Numbered from the stretch's first letter, positions 1 to 7,154 are shown. The stretch: DNA of 9,949 nt from an uncultured Prevotella sp. (GCA_900547085.1 URFI01000072.1:1-9949); one strand, 5' to 3'. The notes: generated from the sequence alone by a model not told the origin. Numbers and translations are program-made.

Positions 1-27
1 AAGGAGTATAGCGAGCTATACGACTGA
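1..27 (+). CDS. Possible C-terminal end of a plus-strand gene cut by the window edge
   Basis: In frame 1 the first 24 bases read KEYSELYD, followed by a TGA stop at 25-27. The peptide is charged and has an ordinary protein-tail composition, and a plus-strand gene ending here would converge on menA, which fits the terminator between them. Only eight codons are visible, so no function can be assigned. The same bases also form a 6-7 bp hairpin (6-21), so the reading frame could be coincidence. Low confidence. Confidence 0.25.
   Translation, partial: KEYSELYD
6..21. repeat. Short perfect inverted repeat (GTATAGC / GCTATAC)
   Basis: GTATAGC at 6-12 and GCTATAC at 15-21 are perfect reverse complements around two bases; as RNA this would be a 6-bp stem closed by a CGAG tetraloop. 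No T-run follows on either strand, so it is not a standard terminator. It may simply be part of the coding end at 1-27. Confidence 0.5.
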
Positions 28-89
28 ACGAACAAGCAAATTGAACCAAAAAGAGTCCACAAGATGACAAAACGTAAAAAAGCTGACAT

Positions 90-129
90 AAAAAACTTTA
101 CGGCGGTAATTTATAGAACCGCCCTTAAA
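90..129 (-). terminator. Probable rho-independent terminator of menA
   Basis: Read on the minus strand, the menA stop is followed by GGCGGT (107-102 is its partner arm as ACCGCC; the first arm is at 123-118), with a 10-nt A/T-rich loop. Flanking TTTA (129-126) and TAAA (100-97) can add an outer 4-bp stem across a small internal loop. Directly after the outer stem comes G and then six Ts (95-90). The stem overlaps the end of menA, as compact terminators often do. It could also serve a convergent plus-strand gene poorly, because no T-run follows on the plus strand. Confidence 0.6.
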
Positions 130-1027
130 CAAGTAGCCCGAGAGACACCAGAACACCATAAATAAAGATGTTCCGCCCTGTTTCACCAAGGATTTGATTC
201 AATGCCTTACCTTGTTTGATTCGCATGCGACGGTAAGTACGCGTATGCAAAACCAAATAAATTATTGGGAATACAAAAGCCCAAGGATGCCCATTGAACA
301 AAAACACAATACCCAACAAGCATCCCAACCATCCCAACATGAGATAAACTTTGCGTGATAAGGATTCACCCATCCTTACTACCAAGGTCATCTTGTGCGC
401 CCGTCGATCGTTTTCCAAGTCACGATAGTTGTTGACAATCAACAAGGTATCAATGATAATTCCACAGGCCAGCGAACTCAACACTACTTCCCAAGTGACA
501 TGATTCATCGTTGACGGCATCGCCAAATAGTAGGTTACACAAACAGGAATAAGGCCAAAGAAGAGAAGAACTAGGAGATCACCCAATCCGAGGTAAGACA
601 GATGCGTGGTGTAGAGAAAGCAAAACAATACACAGAGAAGTCCCACCCCAATCATTTCAATACCACCATAGCAAACCAAAGGCAGTCCAACCACGCAAGC
701 CAGCAAGGTTGTTACGACAATACCCATGCGCATGGCTTGCGGAGAAATCCACCCTTGCGCACAAGCACGGCGTGGTCCCAGTCGGGTTTCATCGTCATTT
801 CCCCGCTTGAAATCAAGATAGTCGTTGATGAAATTAGCATCTATCTGCATAATGAAAGCAAAGAGGAAACACAACACTACCGGCATAATACGAACGTTCC
901 AATTGGTCATCGCCGTTGCCAACGCTGTGGCAATCATCACGGGAACAGCCGAACCCGACAAAGTTTTGGGACGCATGGCCAAGAGCCAAGCTTGAAGAGA
1001 GTTGCGTTGAACACGAGGTGCATGCAT
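125..1027 (-). CDS. menA: MenA, 1,4-dihydroxy-2-naphthoate polyprenyltransferase
   Basis: UbiA-superfamily membrane prenyltransferase that joins a polyprenyl chain to 1,4-dihydroxy-2-naphthoate, giving demethylmenaquinone, the penultimate step of menaquinone synthesis. The 300-aa product has the two Asp-rich motifs that bind prenyl diphosphate through Mg2+: N68-D69-Y70-x-D72 with D78-D79-E80 followed by RLGPRRA, and N199-N200-Y201-R-D203-x3-D207 followed by HKMTLVVRMG. The flanking residues are those usual in MenA rather than UbiA, and about eight hydrophobic segments fill the rest. I place the start at the ATG at 1027. The frame stays open upstream to 1282, but that stretch overlaps the divergent HD-domain gene, is Cys-rich and looks non-coding, and a minus-strand promoter at 1067-1098 would not transcribe it. 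No other men gene is in the window. Confidence 0.95.
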   Translation of the reverse strand: MHAPRVQRNSLQAWLLAMRPKTLSGSAVPVMIATALATAMTNWNVRIMPVVLCFLFAFIMQIDANFINDYLDFKRGNDDETRLGPRRACAQGWISPQAMRMGIVVTTLLACVVGLPLVCYGGIEMIGVGLLCVLFCFLYTTHLSYLGLGDLLVLLFFGLIPVCVTYYLAMPSTMNHVTWEVVLSSLACGIIIDTLLIVNNYRDLENDRRAHKMTLVVRMGESLSRKVYLMLGWLGCLLGIVFLFNGHPWAFVFPIIYLVLHTRTYRRMRIKQGKALNQILGETGRNIFIYGVLVSLGLLV

Positions 1028-1062
1028 ACAAATAGTTTTTCGTTGAATCTTCTTGAGATTGT

Positions 1063-1094
1063 TTTGCAAAAATAAACAATTATTCTTACATTTG
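1063..1094 (+). promoter_or_regulatory. Bacteroidota-type promoter for the HD-domain gene
   Basis: TTTG at 1063-1066 and TACATTTG at 1087-1094 match the -33/-7 consensus (TTTG, TAnnTTTG) exactly, with a 20-bp spacer. Transcription would begin a few bases after 1094, giving a leader of only about a dozen bases before the ATG at 1113. No Shine-Dalgarno sequence is seen. The -33 box directly abuts the -7 box of the opposing menA promoter. Confidence 0.65.
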
Positions 1095-1098
1095 CAAT
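1067..1098 (-). promoter_or_regulatory. Bacteroidota-type promoter for menA
   Basis: On the minus strand, ATTG at 1098-1095 (one mismatch to TTTG) and TATTTTTG at 1074-1067 (perfect TAnnTTTG) are separated by 20 bp. Transcription would begin around 1060, leaving a leader of about 30 nt before the menA ATG at 1027. This promoter occupies almost the same 32 bp as the plus-strand promoter, so the two should exclude each other. Confidence 0.55.
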
Positions 1099-1112
1099 AA
1101 ACTCCCATAAGC

Positions 1113-1763
1113 ATGATAGAAAACAATGTAAACCTTGATTTAATGGCTTTCATCGAGCAAAACATCCTCCCGAAATACAATGAATTTGACCTTTCGCATG
1201 GATTGGGGCATGTGCAGCATGTCATCAAAGGAAGCCTCGAGCTGGCTAAAAGGATGGGGGCAGACGTAAACATGGCATACACCGTGGCGGCCTATCACGA
1301 CATCGGCATGTCTGGACCGAGAGCCATTCATCACCTCACTGGAGGAAAAATACTTGCCACTGACGCACGATTGAAGCGATGGTTCTCACCAGAACAGATA
1401 CGCATCATGCGCGAAGCCGTTGAAGATCACCGTGCCAGCGCATCCCATTCGCCACGCAGCATCTATGGAAAGATTGTGGCCGAGGCTGACAGAGACCTCG
1501 ACCCAGAGCATGTTTTTCGCCGCGCGGTACAGTTTGGGTTGGAAAACGAGCCGGGAAAGAATCGCGAAGAACAGTGGCGTCGCTTTCTGGCTCACCTGCA
1601 AGAAAAATATTCCAACACAGGCTACATCAAACTATGGATACCCAACTCGCCTAACGAAAAGCACCTGAAAGCCATCCGCAGCATCATAGAGGACCCGGAT
1701 AAACTAAGACAACAATTCGACAATCTCTATGATGAGGAAACGGGCAACCAGCACACCTGCTGA
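1113..1763 (+). CDS. HD-domain phosphohydrolase, substrate unknown
   Basis: The 216-aa protein carries the metal-binding pattern of the HD superfamily: HGLGHVQH with H29, H33 and H36, then the His-Asp pair H62-D63 in AAYHDIGM, an E104-D105-H106 element, and D126/D128 in VAEADRDLD. Such proteins usually hydrolyse phosphomonoesters or phosphodiesters of nucleotides, but the substrate here cannot be read from sequence. There is no signal peptide or membrane segment, so it is probably cytoplasmic and soluble. The C-terminal third (about 140-216) is charged and helical with no motif I recognise. The start at 1113 follows a well-matched promoter with a short leader; an ATG ten codons later (1143) is possible. 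It diverges from menA, and no terminator hairpin is evident before the convergent gene ending at 1799. Confidence 0.85.
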   Translation: MIENNVNLDLMAFIEQNILPKYNEFDLSHGLGHVQHVIKGSLELAKRMGADVNMAYTVAAYHDIGMSGPRAIHHLTGGKILATDARLKRWFSPEQIRIMREAVEDHRASASHSPRSIYGKIVAEADRDLDPEHVFRRAVQFGLENEPGKNREEQWRRFLAHLQEKYSNTGYIKLWIPNSPNEKHLKAIRSIIEDPDKLRQQFDNLYDEETGNQHTC

Positions 1764-1798
1764 CTTGTCTATTCCAAAAAATCACAACCTATTTTCAC

Positions 1799-2506
1799 TT
1801 ACAACAGGCCAGCCTTCTTCAAGAGCGGCATGACGGTCTCGGCATGGAGTCGCTTCTTCTTTTCTACAGAACGGTATTCGTCGAGCAGGGGCTGATGATC
1901 GTTGAGCAAAACCGCCATGAGCTTCTCGTCAACTATCAAGGCTTTCTTGTTGCCAGGCGTGATGACGTAGCACACATTCTGGCTGGCTACTTTCTTGGAG
2001 GCGGCAGCCGTGGCCAACGCACCAATGAGGCCGAACATTCCACCAATGGTAGCGCGATTGGTCATTTCTTGCACATTGAGGTAGGTGAGCAGCAGATGAC
2101 CGTCGCTCATCTTGAAGGCTCGGGCATATCCATTGCCGAAAGCACATCCACGATCCTTGTACGGACGGGTGTTCAGCAAGAGGGTGTCGCCATACATGAT
2201 AGCAAAGGCATCCTTCTTGAGCAGCTTCTTAACCTGCTTGTCGTGCGAGTCGAACCTGAAATCGTTTCCGCCCCACCACATCTGTTGGTTGCGCGTCTTG
2301 GTGATTATGGTCACACTGTCGGCAGTTTTCCATTCGCCTGCGGCCAATTCCTCGTTACTGTTGCAGTATTTAATGCTCACACACTTGTGCGTATGCTCTT
2401 TTTCAACCTGTTCCGTCTCATTTTGAGCATAGCCTGGAACGAAAGAGGCCGTGGCCAGCAACAGGCTCATAGCTACGGCGGCAGTGCTTGTTTGAATCTT
2501 TTTCAT
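1799..2506 (-). CDS. Exported protein of unknown function
   Basis: I do not recognise a family. With the ATG at 2506 the product is 235 aa and starts with a clear signal peptide: MKK, a hydrophobic stretch to about residue 22, and a likely signal peptidase I site after GYA (residue 27). The longer in-frame start at 2557 would put 17 polar residues ahead of this signal, so I reject it. The mature protein is Lys-rich with a WW pair (residues 77-78), three Cys (42, 48, 121) plus one near 179, and a Gly/Ala-rich hydrophobic stretch at about 154-169 (GGMFGLIGALATAAAS) that might insert in or lie on a membrane. The C-terminus is charged. It lies 63 bp after the beta-barrel-like gene, with no convincing promoter between, so the two are probably one transcript and may share an envelope role. 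Confidence 0.7.
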   Translation of the reverse strand: MKKIQTSTAAVAMSLLLATASFVPGYAQNETEQVEKEHTHKCVSIKYCNSNEELAAGEWKTADSVTIITKTRNQQMWWGGNDFRFDSHDKQVKKLLKKDAFAIMYGDTLLLNTRPYKDRGCAFGNGYARAFKMSDGHLLLTYLNVQEMTNRATIGGMFGLIGALATAAASKKVASQNVCYVITPGNKKALIVDEKLMAVLLNDHQPLLDEYRSVEKKKRLHAETVMPLLKKAGLL

Positions 2507-2569
2507 TTCTATTTGAGATTGATAGTGTTTGTCCTTGTTTCCGTCAGAATGTGACAACAGTGCAAGCGG

Positions 2570-3148
2570 TTAAAACAAATAAGCCAGGCCGATGCCTAAC
2601 TGATAGTGGTTGAATCCAAACTGACCCTCCCATCCGGCGGGCTTGCGATAGATGGAAGTGAGCTGTCTAAGGTCGGCACCGATACCCCAATGGCGTGACA
2701 GCTTATAAGTGCAACCAAGAATAGTTAGAAGTCCAAGTCCGTTTTCCTGGCCACGCTGATTCAGGTCATTGCGGGCAAAGCCCATGCCTACTGCACCTTC
2801 CCATCGCCAGCCTCTGTCGGTTGTCCATGTGGCGACGAAGCTGCCTCCCACGAAAAGCACATTGCAGTTGGGCTTACTAAAGTGGTTTTGGCTGGCATGA
2901 ATGCCAAAGCCCAGCCCATTGTCCCACAAATGCTCATAGTCAAGGCTCAGCGTTAGGACTGAGCTTGAATTGTAAGTTTCTCTCACATCCTCGAACTTGG
3001 ATGTCATGATGCCAAGCCCGTAATTCAGTCGAATCATGTTTGGCAGCGCCTCTGTGCGGTCTGGTTTCACAATAGTATCAACAGGCTGCTGGGCACTCAC
3101 GAAGATCGCAAAGAGACTGCAGAAGGCCCATAAAAGTGTTCGCTTCAT
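2570..3148 (-). CDS. Small outer-membrane beta-barrel-like protein
   Basis: With the ATG at 3148 the product is 192 aa. It begins with a signal peptide (MKRT, then a hydrophobic run, cleavage likely after VSA at residue 19). The mature part alternates polar and hydrophobic residues in short Gly- and aromatic-rich strands (for example 77-83, 98-107, 115-125, 153-161) and ends in GIGLAYLF, the terminal Phe being typical of outer-membrane barrels recognised by the BAM machinery. The size suits a barrel of about eight strands. A start at 3184 would add 12 residues before the signal and would lie upstream of the likely transcription start, so it is not used. The specific function is unknown. A good promoter lies just upstream, and the next gene encodes another exported protein. 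Confidence 0.7.
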   Translation of the reverse strand: MKRTLLWAFCSLFAIFVSAQQPVDTIVKPDRTEALPNMIRLNYGLGIMTSKFEDVRETYNSSSVLTLSLDYEHLWDNGLGFGIHASQNHFSKPNCNVLFVGGSFVATWTTDRGWRWEGAVGMGFARNDLNQRGQENGLGLLTILGCTYKLSRHWGIGADLRQLTSIYRKPAGWEGQFGFNHYQLGIGLAYLF

Positions 3149-3172
3149 ATTGGTTAGCTTTAAATTGATATA

Positions 3173-3202
3173 CAAAGATAACAAAAATCCAAATTTTACA
3201 AA
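3173..3202 (-). promoter_or_regulatory. Bacteroidota-type promoter for the two exported-protein genes
   Basis: On the minus strand, TTTG at 3202-3199 and TATCTTTG at 3180-3173 match the -33 and -7 boxes, with an 18-bp spacer, slightly shorter than the 20 bp seen at the menA promoters. The leader before the ATG at 3148 would be about 20 nt. The surrounding DNA (3180-3240) is strongly A/T-rich. Confidence 0.55.
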
Positions 3203-3284
3203 AATAAATATCTTTTTTGTTCTATTTGTTTATCGAAAAAAGTTGCTTTTCTTCACAGACCTTACTGTCATTTTTTGCAGAGTG

Positions 3285-4271
3285 CTAAGCCGAATCACGG
3301 GTCAACTCGCCCTTATTGTCTACCATGTCGTGACGCGACCTTGACTTGGTGACCATCCATACGCCCACAAACACCATGAGAACAGCAAGGCCATGCGTCC
3401 ATTTGAAGATGCCCATTCCCGTGAGTACCGTCACGACAACGGCCACAATGGGCTGCACATAGTTATAGGAACTGACCACCGTGGGGCGCAACACGCGTTG
3501 GGCTGAGATGACAAGGATGTATCCGACAAACGTACCAAAGAAAACAACATAGGCGGTTTCCAACCAGGTTTTAGTAGAAACAGCCGCCCAAGGAATATCC
3601 ATGACTTCACGGAAAGAAAACGGCCAGATGAGACAGGTGGCCCATAGAAACATCCATTTGTTGACGGTAAAGACCGAATACCGCTTCACCAACTTGTTGA
3701 ATGTGGATAAATAAAACGCATAAGACAGCTGCGCTCCCATGACCATCAGGTCGCCGCGAATGTCGCCAACCTTGGCATCGCCTGCGGTCATGCTGGTTAA
3801 TATCAAAATCAGCGCGCCGCAACATCCTATCAACACGCCCATTGCCTTTTTACCCGTGATGGGTTCTTTCAAAATGAGTGCTGCCAACACCATGGCAAAT
3901 ATAGGCATAGAGGTTGTGACAATGCTGGCATTGATGGGAGAAGTGTAGCTTAAGCCGATGGTAAAACAACATTGGTTGCAGACCAATCCGAAAACGGCGG
4001 CACCAATAAACCACAACACATCCCGTAGGGGTACATGCTCGTGCTTGACAAAGAGCGAACTCACCCAAAACAAGATGGCACCGCCCAGCACTCTAAACGA
4101 AACCATACTCACGCCATTCACCCCATGCAGCATGGCATCTTTGCCAATAGGAGCCATGAGTCCCCAGATGGCACAGGCTGAAAACATGCTCAGGTGAGCC
4201 AGCAAAGGGGCACGATTAAAATGTTTGGGAGAAACATGTTCGTGATCTAAAGAAGCCATATTTTGTTCCAT
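3285..4271 (-). CDS. EamA/DMT-family transporter
   Basis: The 328-aa inner-membrane protein has about ten hydrophobic helices arranged as two EamA repeats (about residues 23-160 and 172-308), the layout of the drug/metabolite transporter superfamily, which exports or exchanges amino acids, nucleosides or other small metabolites. The first repeat has the usual proline motif and helix-capping Glu (PIFAMVLAALILKEPI, 123-138). The second keeps the proline (YVQPIVAV, 271-278) but has GMGIFKW where family members often have a Gly-Glu. The substrate cannot be inferred. I use the ATG at 4271; the codon just before it is a possible GTG, and another ATG lies at residue 5. The gene follows the AlaX-like gene by 50 bp with no promoter evident, suggesting co-transcription. 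No convincing terminator hairpin is seen after its TAG stop. Confidence 0.85.
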   Translation of the reverse strand: MEQNMASLDHEHVSPKHFNRAPLLAHLSMFSACAIWGLMAPIGKDAMLHGVNGVSMVSFRVLGGAILFWVSSLFVKHEHVPLRDVLWFIGAAVFGLVCNQCCFTIGLSYTSPINASIVTTSMPIFAMVLAALILKEPITGKKAMGVLIGCCGALILILTSMTAGDAKVGDIRGDLMVMGAQLSYAFYLSTFNKLVKRYSVFTVNKWMFLWATCLIWPFSFREVMDIPWAAVSTKTWLETAYVVFFGTFVGYILVISAQRVLRPTVVSSYNYVQPIVAVVVTVLTGMGIFKWTHGLAVLMVFVGVWMVTKSRSRHDMVDNKGELTRDSA

Positions 4272-4321
4272 CACAATGAAAATGAGTTTTAAAAGAAGTG
4301 GGGAGAAATGAAAAAGAAACC

Positions 4322-4780
4322 CTATGGAATGATTTTGAACCGAACTCTAAAGGTTTTTTTATGTTCGTCCCAGTTGGTTCCCAATAGTTCGAACCGTCCT
4401 ATTTGAGAGGTTGAACGGACATGTTTTCCGATACATGGACAAACGTCGTAATCGCCAATGCGGCAAATACGAATTACTTCGGAAGCATCGGCAGGCAAGC
4501 GTTCTAAGCTGATTCCTTCGGGAAGATGCTGCCTGTCAACCACTTCAAACGTCACGGGCAAATCTTGTTGTATCAACTCGTTCATACGAGTTTCAATCTC
4601 TTTCTCGTCACGTTTGTCCGGTTTACGCTCGAGAACAAACGTCATCTTACTTTTCTTTCGCCCAATGTGCGCATTGTTTGAACGCTCACATCCAAACATT
4701 CTATGCATCAATTGATTGAGTAAATGCTCTGCAGTATGGGCTGGTGGGAATGACACTTCCCGCTCTTGAATTTCCAACAC
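4322..4780 (-). CDS. AlaX-like tRNA-editing domain protein (Thr/Ala-tRNA synthetase SAD domain)
   Basis: A free-standing version of the second additional domain that edits mischarged tRNA in alanyl- and threonyl-tRNA synthetases. The four zinc-site positions are visible: H15 and H19 in HTAEHLL, and C116-x3-H120 in CPCIGKHVRSTSQIG, matching HxxxH and CxGxH of the family. At about 152 aa it is the short type without the Gly-rich N-terminal domain, and would hydrolyse mischarged aminoacyl-tRNA (Ser-tRNA(Ala) is the classic AlaX substrate) in the cytoplasm; the actual tRNA is not determinable here. The start is GTG at 4780, with TTG as the next codon; no ATG exists before residue 25, and an in-frame stop lies at 4804-4802. 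Starting at that ATG would remove the HxxxH motif, so a non-ATG start is required. It lies 52 bp after the esterase gene and 50 bp before the transporter gene. Confidence 0.82.
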   Translation of the reverse strand: MLEIQEREVSFPPAHTAEHLLNQLMHRMFGCERSNNAHIGRKKSKMTFVLERKPDKRDEKEIETRMNELIQQDLPVTFEVVDRQHLPEGISLERLPADASEVIRICRIGDYDVCPCIGKHVRSTSQIGRFELLGTNWDEHKKTFRVRFKIIP

Positions 4781-4832
4781 AATCTTGTTATATAGTCGAC
4801 CTTACTTTATCTTTTTTTTACAAATGGTTGAT

Positions 4833-7034
4833 TTAGGTTTGTGGCTGCTTACTTTCATAAATTAGCCCACTGGAATTGTTGTAATTCTTGTGAGAAACGC
4901 AATGTTGGGTAGTCACCTCACCTCGGAAAGTAGAAGCTGGAAGCCCGTCACCATTGACAAGATTGGCGCGAGTGTACGGCTGCCAACCGTAACGTACAAA
5001 GCGAGGTTCCCTTACCTTGTCGGATTGAAGAATCACCAGCTGCCCCTTGATCTCTGCATGGGCAGGATAAAACAAACCGTCGTAATGAGCGATCTCAAAA
5101 CCATAGACAGGCTTACCGTCAGCAGTAGATAGTTTGTCAGCATTAAACGAGACAGCGACCTTGTTTCCCATCTCACGCCAAGCACACTTAAACAGCGGAC
5201 CACACGGCATGAGTGGGCGATGATAGGTGTCTGCCAATGCCCACCGAGCCAGTCGCTCGCCTATCTTTTGTTTATGGATTGGATGCACATTGAGCGAATC
5301 ACCAAGGTCGGAAGATACTGCCATACCGGTGTTGGGAATTTGCTGCATCAACCGTCGCTGACTGTCACGGAACCAAGTCCACGAAGGTCGGTCAAGACTT
5401 GATAGCTGCACAAAATAAAATGGCATGCTGGCATTGTTCCAATACTTTCGCCAAGAATCGACCAACAGCTTGAACAGCGTTTCGTGTGCCTCAATGTTAT
5501 GGGCGTTCGACTCGCCTTGATACCATGCCACCCCCTTAACAGCATATCGCTGCAAGGGCAAGATACCGCTCTCAAACAAGTAACAAGGCTCGTACGGATG
5601 CCTTACGCCTGCTCCCTTTGCTTGTGCGATATTCTTGGCAGCCCGCTGTCGCACCCACGGTTGAATGAAGTCGTTGTGCAACCAATTGTTGAGAATAGCA
5701 GGGAAACGTGACTCCAGTGTATGTCGATCAATCCAAGACTCGGTAGGCGAACCGCCCACTGCATTGCAGATAATCCCCACAGGTACTTGCAAACTGTCGC
5801 GCAACATACTACCGAAATAATAAGCCACAGCCGAAAATTTTCGCACCACATCGGGTGTTGCAACCGTCCATGACGAGGGGCGATAATACTGCAAATGGTT
5901 CAACGAATCAAGTACCGACTTGTTCCATTCTACATCATACGTCTCCCAGTTGGGCTTCATGTCGTAGAGATGCAAATCCTCATCACCAGAAAGGGGAATA
6001 TCCCGTTGGGCTGTAGCGGCTTGGTGCATCATGAAAGCCATGTTCGACTGTCCCGAACAAAGCCACACCTCACCTATTGCCACATGCTGGAAGATACGCT
6101 TTTGCTTACCCGCACTTACGGTGAGTGTCTTGCTTCGCACGGCTTTCTGAGGCGCAAAGGTAACCTGCCAGTTGCCCTGCCGGTTGGCACGAGTTGATTG
6201 GTACAGACTTCCCAACTTTACCTTAACCGTCTCGCCTGCATTGGCCATGCCATGAATCGTTATGGGTACATCTCGCTGCAAAACCATATTGTCGGTATAG
6301 ATGGCTGGTAAGTGCAACCCTCCATAATTGCCCGTAATGCTGCCATAAACCACTTTTGCCATGATACCAGCACCTTCCGCATTAGGATGTAAGGCATCGG
6401 GCAACAAAAAAGGATAAGGATATAAAGGCGCATGAAAATCAATAAGCTCACTTTCACTGATCTCTGCCACTGTTTCAATGCTTGCCTGTATCTGCTCGTG
6501 CCATTGTTGCGTTCCTGAGATAAAACGCGGATGCCTGTGCGCTATAGGTGACAATCTTGCCAAAATGATGCGCACCTTTGGGTTGGCTTGACGAAGAGAG
6601 TCGATAAGAGCCAAGTAATCGGTCACAAATTCGTCACGATAGTTGGGCCAGTTTCGTGGGTCGGTGTCATTGATACCTAAATGAATAACGGCAATATCGG
6701 CGTGAAATGCCATGGCATCGTGAAACTCTTGCTGCTTGAAATAAGGGCGATGACCATGTCGAAGCAAGGTAGCTCCGGGTTTTCCAAAATTCCCAACGAG
6801 ATATTTATTGCCCAACATCGCCTGTAGCTGTGCGGGATAAGAGTCTTTATCACGATTGGCGATGCCCGTTCCGTATGTAATGCTATTGCCAACGCATGCC
6901 ACACGAACTGGTGGTATTGTTGGTTTTGCATCTGTGTGAAGGACAACGAAGCATGAAAATAAAAGCAAACATGCCAAAAGTAGTTTTGACCGATAATTTT
7001 GAAGAAGCATTGTGATAAATAGTTGTGTACGCAT
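4833..7034 (-). CDS. Exported two-module esterase: GDSL/SGNH hydrolase plus sialate O-acetylesterase domain
   Basis: The 733-aa protein joins two serine-esterase modules. Residues 1-36 form a signal peptide (likely cleavage after TDA; an alternative start is Met9 at 7010). Module one (about 41-235) is SGNH/GDSL: Ser51 in GNSITYG, Gly/Asn in HLGIND (118-123), and the Asp213-x2-His216 pair in DALHP. Module two (about 240-710) has a leading beta-sandwich (LPAIYTDNMVLQRDVP) and a SASA-type core: Ser330 in CSGQSNM, NAVGGSPTESWID (424-436), GVAWYQGESN (501-510), and DLGDSLNVHP with His584. Both active sites look complete. Bacteroidota proteins with this dual layout, such as EstA/NanS, remove O-acetyl groups from sialic acids so that sialidases can act; removal of acetyl from plant glycans is an alternative. 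No sialidase or nan gene is visible nearby. It is probably periplasmic or surface-associated. Confidence 0.87.
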   Translation of the reverse strand: MRTQLFITMLLQNYRSKLLLACLLLFSCFVVLHTDAKPTIPPVRVACVGNSITYGTGIANRDKDSYPAQLQAMLGNKYLVGNFGKPGATLLRHGHRPYFKQQEFHDAMAFHADIAVIHLGINDTDPRNWPNYRDEFVTDYLALIDSLRQANPKVRIILARLSPIAHRHPRFISGTQQWHEQIQASIETVAEISESELIDFHAPLYPYPFLLPDALHPNAEGAGIMAKVVYGSITGNYGGLHLPAIYTDNMVLQRDVPITIHGMANAGETVKVKLGSLYQSTRANRQGNWQVTFAPQKAVRSKTLTVSAGKQKRIFQHVAIGEVWLCSGQSNMAFMMHQAATAQRDIPLSGDEDLHLYDMKPNWETYDVEWNKSVLDSLNHLQYYRPSSWTVATPDVVRKFSAVAYYFGSMLRDSLQVPVGIICNAVGGSPTESWIDRHTLESRFPAILNNWLHNDFIQPWVRQRAAKNIAQAKGAGVRHPYEPCYLFESGILPLQRYAVKGVAWYQGESNAHNIEAHETLFKLLVDSWRKYWNNASMPFYFVQLSSLDRPSWTWFRDSQRRLMQQIPNTGMAVSSDLGDSLNVHPIHKQKIGERLARWALADTYHRPLMPCGPLFKCAWREMGNKVAVSFNADKLSTADGKPVYGFEIAHYDGLFYPAHAEIKGQLVILQSDKVREPRFVRYGWQPYTRANLVNGDGLPASTFRGEVTTQHCVSHKNYNNSSGLIYESKQPQT

Positions 7035-7077
7035 TTTGTTAGATTGATGAAGATAGTAGGAATGCCATAAAACGACA

Positions 7078-7123
7078 GTAGGTGCACAAAATGAAATATT
7101 TAGTTTTCATTTTGAACACCTAC
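7078..7123. repeat. Long inverted repeat between the GH13 and esterase genes
   Basis: The arms at 7078-7096 and 7105-7123 are 19 bp each and complementary except for two central bases (CA opposite AA), around an 8-nt loop. On the minus transcript the stem would be 7 bp, a 2x2 internal loop, then 10 bp. It is followed by TGTCGTTTTATGG, so the U-run is short and offset, making it a weak terminator at best. It sits 44 bp upstream of the esterase ATG and 32 bp past the GH13 stop. It may be a terminator, an RNA-processing or stability stem, or an operator. A degenerate -7-like TCATTTTG lies inside it on the minus strand, but without a matching -33 box. Confidence 0.8.
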
Positions 7124-7154
7124 ACACTCGAATGATTGATGGCAAGAGCCTATA

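Noticed and set aside
64..165. A 33-codon plus-strand frame beginning MTKRKKAD
   Set aside because: It runs through the menA terminator stem and into the menA end, with no recognisable promoter upstream; probably chance.
602..1075. A 157-codon plus-strand open frame opposite menA
   Set aside because: It mirrors conserved MenA motifs and encodes a His/Asn-rich product with no domain; it also runs into the promoter region.
1028..1282. N-terminal extension of MenA by 85 codons
   Set aside because: The extension overlaps the divergent HD gene and its promoter, is Cys-rich and unlike any MenA N-terminus.
1844..2554. A 236-codon plus-strand open frame
   Set aside because: It is antisense to the signal-peptide protein gene at 1799-2506, which has a sensible start and composition. 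The antisense product has no recognisable domain.
3225..3284. A terminator after the EamA transporter gene
   Set aside because: Only a 4-bp ACAG/CTGT stem is found, and the T-run is well separated from it; not convincing.
6920..7010. A lipoprotein signal in the esterase (Cys22 or Cys28)
   Set aside because: Neither LLAC nor LFSC fits the lipobox well at position -2, and both Cys lie inside the hydrophobic core; a signal peptidase I site after TDA is more likely.
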